Below, piece by piece: positions 7,158 to 9,355 of a stretch of 9,355 nt of DNA. Origin of the DNA: Eubacteriales bacterium. GTDB lineage: Bacteria; Bacillota; Clostridia; Oscillospirales; CAG-272. The notes under the pieces are model-generated. The model was not told where the DNA came from and searched no databases. It worked only from the letters and a program-made list of their open reading frames with translations. Positions within the stretch are counted from its first letter, which is position 1. Each line of letters opens with the position of its first letter. The translations under genes were made by a program, and so were the position numbers. Location of the stretch: positions 1 through 9,355 of the forward strand of contig JAQVWU010000086.1 in NCBI GenBank assembly GCA_028709565.1, given 5' to 3'.

Positions 7158-7173
7158 GAAAATTATAATTTTC
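7158..7173. promoter_or_regulatory. 16-bp perfect palindrome in the leader of the small lipoprotein gene
   Basis: GAAAATTATAATTTTC reads identically on both strands. It lies at about +3 to +18 from the predicted transcription start and abuts the GGAG ribosome binding site. It could be a repressor operator or, in RNA, a 6-bp hairpin with a TATA loop beside the ribosome site. A second palindrome, TATGATATCATA (7176-7187), covers the -10 box. The AT-richness makes chance palindromes more likely. Confidence 0.5.
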
Positions 7174-7181
7174 AATATGAT

Positions 7182-7210
7182 ATCATACGGGGGCATGTCC
7201 TACCTTTCAA
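7182..7210 (-). promoter_or_regulatory. SigA-type promoter of the small lipoprotein gene
   Basis: On the minus strand TTGAAA (7210-7205) and TATGAT (7187-7182) lie 17 bp apart, each one base off consensus. The predicted start is near 7175, about 29 nt before the ATG. A TATAAT further down (7167-7162) lacks a matching -35. Confidence 0.72.
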
Positions 7211-7249
7211 AAGCTATCATGTTTTTTATAGTTTTCGATAAGATAACGC

Positions 7250-8113
7250 TTATTTCTTAATAAATGTCTTTTTATATACCAGAGGCGACACGCCCTCCCG
7301 CTGTTTGAAAGAGGTCGAGAAATGGGCGGCATTCACAAATCCGCACCATTCGGCGATTTCTTTAACCGGGGCAGCCGTTGATTCCAGCATCTCCTTTGCC
7401 TTGCGGTGCCTGCAATCCATCACATACCGATACGGGGTTATACCCGTCTGACTGAGAAATATACGCTGCAGGTGAGGGGGACTGACATAGACGGCGTCGC
7501 TGATGTTTTTGACCGTAATATTGCTGCTGTAATAGGTTTCGATAAATCCGATGGCCTCCCCCACGGTATTCCGAAGCGGTTTGTTATTGCCGAGAGCACC
7601 GGAATCTCTCAATAACTGTATGGCAATACGGTTTTCCATACTTTCAATCATCAGGGGGATTGCCGGATCGTAATCCGAGACCTCGCGAATCAAAGCCTCA
7701 ATGCCCTCCAGCAGCCGATGACTGTATATACTGTCCGGCTTGCCGAATATAAGCTCTCCCTCTCCGCCGGCCCGCGTATATATGTCGCGCATGTAGGCGG
7801 GATTGACACAGATTGTCAAATATTTGACGGGGGAAGGACGGTCCGGCGGGCAGACCGTTATTTCGTCACCGGGAGCCATACAAATCAGGCTGCCCTTCTT
7901 AAAGCTATATTCTCTTGAGCCAATCACTGCCCGCGGCGGAGTGGTGAAACAGATTACAAACTGGTATTCCCCGGCGCGCATCGGCCTGCCGATAACAAAC
8001 TCACCGGGAATAAAAACCGCCATGCTGCCGGTGAAAATCGATTTAGTGTTATTATGAATATTGACGGGGATTTTTTTAACGAAGCTGTCAAAGCTTTTGC
8101 TCACTACGGTCAT
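7250..8113 (-). CDS. AraC family transcriptional regulator
   Basis: This is a 287-residue cytoplasmic DNA-binding regulator of normal length for the AraC/XylS family. The N-terminal part (about 25-130) has the beta-rich pattern of a cupin-like ligand pocket, with YQFVICF (50-56) and KKGSLICMAPGDEI (72-85). The C-terminal part holds two helix-turn-helix units: the first near ITVKNISDAVYVSPPHLQRIFLS at 199-221, the second near 248-271 with IAEWCGF and AAHFSTSFK, followed by the family ending GVSPLVYKK (274-282). Members of this type usually respond to sugars or related metabolites (family knowledge). The ATG at 8113 has AAAGGA 6 nt upstream. It starts 15 bp after the stop of the CotH-family gene, so the two are probably one transcript. 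Likely targets are that operon or the glycan genes downstream, but no binding site can be assigned. No clear terminator follows it. Confidence 0.94.
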   Translation of the reverse strand: MTVVSKSFDSFVKKIPVNIHNNTKSIFTGSMAVFIPGEFVIGRPMRAGEYQFVICFTTPPRAVIGSREYSFKKGSLICMAPGDEITVCPPDRPSPVKYLTICVNPAYMRDIYTRAGGEGELIFGKPDSIYSHRLLEGIEALIREVSDYDPAIPLMIESMENRIAIQLLRDSGALGNNKPLRNTVGEAIGFIETYYSSNITVKNISDAVYVSPPHLQRIFLSQTGITPYRYVMDCRHRKAKEMLESTAAPVKEIAEWCGFVNAAHFSTSFKQREGVSPLVYKKTFIKK

Positions 8114-8128
8114 TGAAGATCCTTTACT

Positions 8129-9355
8129 TTATCCGGTATGAAATCGGTCGTCGAGCCAGTCGATGCGGCCCGCGGTCCATTCGCGCAGCCAGTCCAGCTC
8201 CTCTTGGTAGGTAAAGAGCGATTTGGCCCCCCGCAGATCGGTGCGGCCCAGGGCGTCGGGCCAGCGTTCGTGGGTCAGCTGCCGTGATTCCGATATGGCT
8301 TCGGCGACGGCATCGATATCCGCATACAGGTCGTCAAAGACCCCCCTGTCCCGCAGGGCGGTCCACATCTCCTCCACTGCGCCGCGAAATGAGGGGTTCT
8401 TAAGCAATACCGCGTACCAGGGGGCGTCGGCGACATGGAACCCCTTGGGGCTGGTGCCTGTGGCGGTGGAGTCCTGATTGCCCATGCAGGTATCAAAATC
8501 CCAGGGCGGACCCATTGCCAGCCTGCCCTCTTCGTTGAGATAGCAATAGCAGCTGGTGGTAAAGTTGCTGTCATAGTTTTTCGAGAATTCGTTGACGATA
8601 TACCATTTGACAAAGGAATCGGTGTCTATATAATCGCCGTAGGCCTTATCCGACGACATGGCGGACTCCGCCCGGTCAATACGGGCCTTGAGGGCAAGCA
8701 GGTCCCCCTCGGTGATGTATTCGGGGTCGGCTCCCAGATGGTAGTCGGTCATGAGGTGCAGCCCCATGGAGGTTATCACACAGGCCGAGCAGTCGTCGTG
8801 CCGGTAGGGCATCTCTATTTCAAAGAGGGTGCCCGTTCCCTCAATGTCCACCCGTTCCTCATGGGCCTGTATCTTTTCGGAGAGCAGATACAGCCCGTTA
8901 TAGGCGCCGTTAAAAAAGACATCAACATAGCGTACCTCCACCGCTCCGCGAATGCCGCATCGGACGGCCAGATTGAGTACCAGATAGCTGCGCAGCAGGG
9001 TCTTGTCGCTGAAGGTGGTGATGAGCACCCAGTTTTTCGCCGCGCCCATGTCCAGCAGATCGGTCTTGCGGCCGAGTTTGAGGTTATAGGGTTTCATGGG
9101 CAGCCACCACGAATAATTGCCCCGCCCCCTGATTGTCAGGGGTTTTTCGTATATGCCGCCGTCGGGGGTGACAAGGGTATAACTGCCCGGCACATAGGTC
9201 TCTTTGTCCACCGATGAGATTTTGCCCCGGTCGAGGGTTATATACAGGACGGGCAGGGAGGTCAGCAGCGGATATTTCGCTTTAACCGCGTCGTCAACCG
9301 GCTCCGTATCCGCCGCGGTTTCGGCTGTCGTTTCAGCCGTCGTTTCGGTTTCGGC
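8129..9355 (-). CDS. CotH family protein (spore-coat-kinase-like), N-terminus outside the window
   Basis: The frame stays open to the right edge, so 408 residues are visible and the start lies beyond it; a GTG at 9211 is internal. The visible N-terminus is a low-complexity Ala/Glu/Thr linker (about residues 1-18), as found behind the lipobox or signal peptide of exported Firmicute proteins. The CotH domain follows: LYITLDRG (about 38-45), RGRGNYSW (76-83), a KPYNLKLG segment, NWVLI, KTLLRSYLVLNLA, YVDVFFNGAYNGLYLLSEKI, WYIVNEFSKNYDS (around 251-263) and GPPWDFD (282-288). The last two carry acidic residues expected at the nucleotide/metal site of this atypical kinase fold. Bacillus CotH phosphorylates spore-coat proteins (established), but gut Clostridia carry many exported CotH-domain proteins of unclear role, often linked to cell-surface or polysaccharide functions. 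Nothing here indicates sporulation. The AraC gene follows after 15 bp and is probably co-transcribed. Confidence 0.9.
   Translation of the reverse strand, partial: AETETTAETTAETAADTEPVDDAVKAKYPLLTSLPVLYITLDRGKISSVDKETYVPGSYTLVTPDGGIYEKPLTIRGRGNYSWWLPMKPYNLKLGRKTDLLDMGAAKNWVLITTFSDKTLLRSYLVLNLAVRCGIRGAVEVRYVDVFFNGAYNGLYLLSEKIQAHEERVDIEGTGTLFEIEMPYRHDDCSACVITSMGLHLMTDYHLGADPEYITEGDLLALKARIDRAESAMSSDKAYGDYIDTDSFVKWYIVNEFSKNYDSNFTTSCYCYLNEEGRLAMGPPWDFDTCMGNQDSTATGTSPKGFHVADAPWYAVLLKNPSFRGAVEEMWTALRDRGVFDDLYADIDAVAEAISESRQLTHERWPDALGRTDLRGAKSLFTYQEELDWLREWTAGRIDWLDDRFHTG

Noticed and set aside
9209..9211. GTG as the start of the CotH-family gene
   Set aside because: The same frame continues with CotH-like sequence and an export linker to the window edge, and no ribosome site precedes the GTG.
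8435..9217. Plus-strand open frame of 260 codons opposite the CotH gene
   Set aside because: The minus strand encodes recognisable CotH motifs throughout; the plus-strand product shows no family features.

Overview
The window looks like a chromosomal segment of an anaerobic Firmicute, most likely an uncultured gut or rumen Clostridia (Oscillospirales-like) lineage. The reasons are the DUF554 membrane protein, two large lipoprotein solute-binding proteins with acidic linkers, a CotH-family protein, AGGA/GGAGG ribosome binding sites, SigA-type promoters and moderately GC-rich coding sequence. The taxon is an inference from style and gene content. No marker gene, rRNA, tRNA, CRISPR array or mobile element is present.

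Layout. At 1-273 (+) is the C-terminal end of a DUF554 membrane protein, closed by an intrinsic terminator. At 447-1946 (+) is a lipoprotein solute-binding protein (SBP1) with its own promoter. An intergenic stretch at 1947-2113 holds a GATAT pentamer repeat between inverted-repeat arms, directly upstream of the promoter of a short-chain dehydrogenase (2114-2872, +). A 13-bp bidirectional terminator (2933-2966) separates it from a convergent minus-strand pair: an SGNH-hydrolase/GH28-like beta-helix enzyme (6503 to 4485), then a second, distantly related solute-binding lipoprotein, SBP2 (4417 to 2978). Upstream, also on the minus strand, are a CotH-family protein running off the right edge (9355 to 8129), an AraC-family regulator 15 bp behind it (8113 to 7250), and a small lipoprotein of unknown function with its own promoter and terminator (7146 to 6652).

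How it fits together. The middle part reads as a glycan-scavenging locus. Two exported solute-binding lipoproteins would capture oligosaccharides. A two-domain enzyme without a signal peptide could deacylate and cleave a pectin-like oligosaccharide in the cytoplasm. A gluconate-5-dehydrogenase/FabG-like reductase could process a released sugar or sugar acid. The AraC regulator is the only transcription factor visible. No permease or ATPase is present, so the binding proteins must use transporter subunits encoded elsewhere. The substrate is not provable from sequence alone.

I see no convincing new defence or mobile system. The points most worth a second look are the SGNH-GH28 fusion with altered active-site motifs, the EF-hand-like calcium loops in both binding proteins, the pentamer/inverted-repeat element upstream of the dehydrogenase, the 16-bp palindrome in the leader of the small lipoprotein, and the close CotH-AraC pairing.
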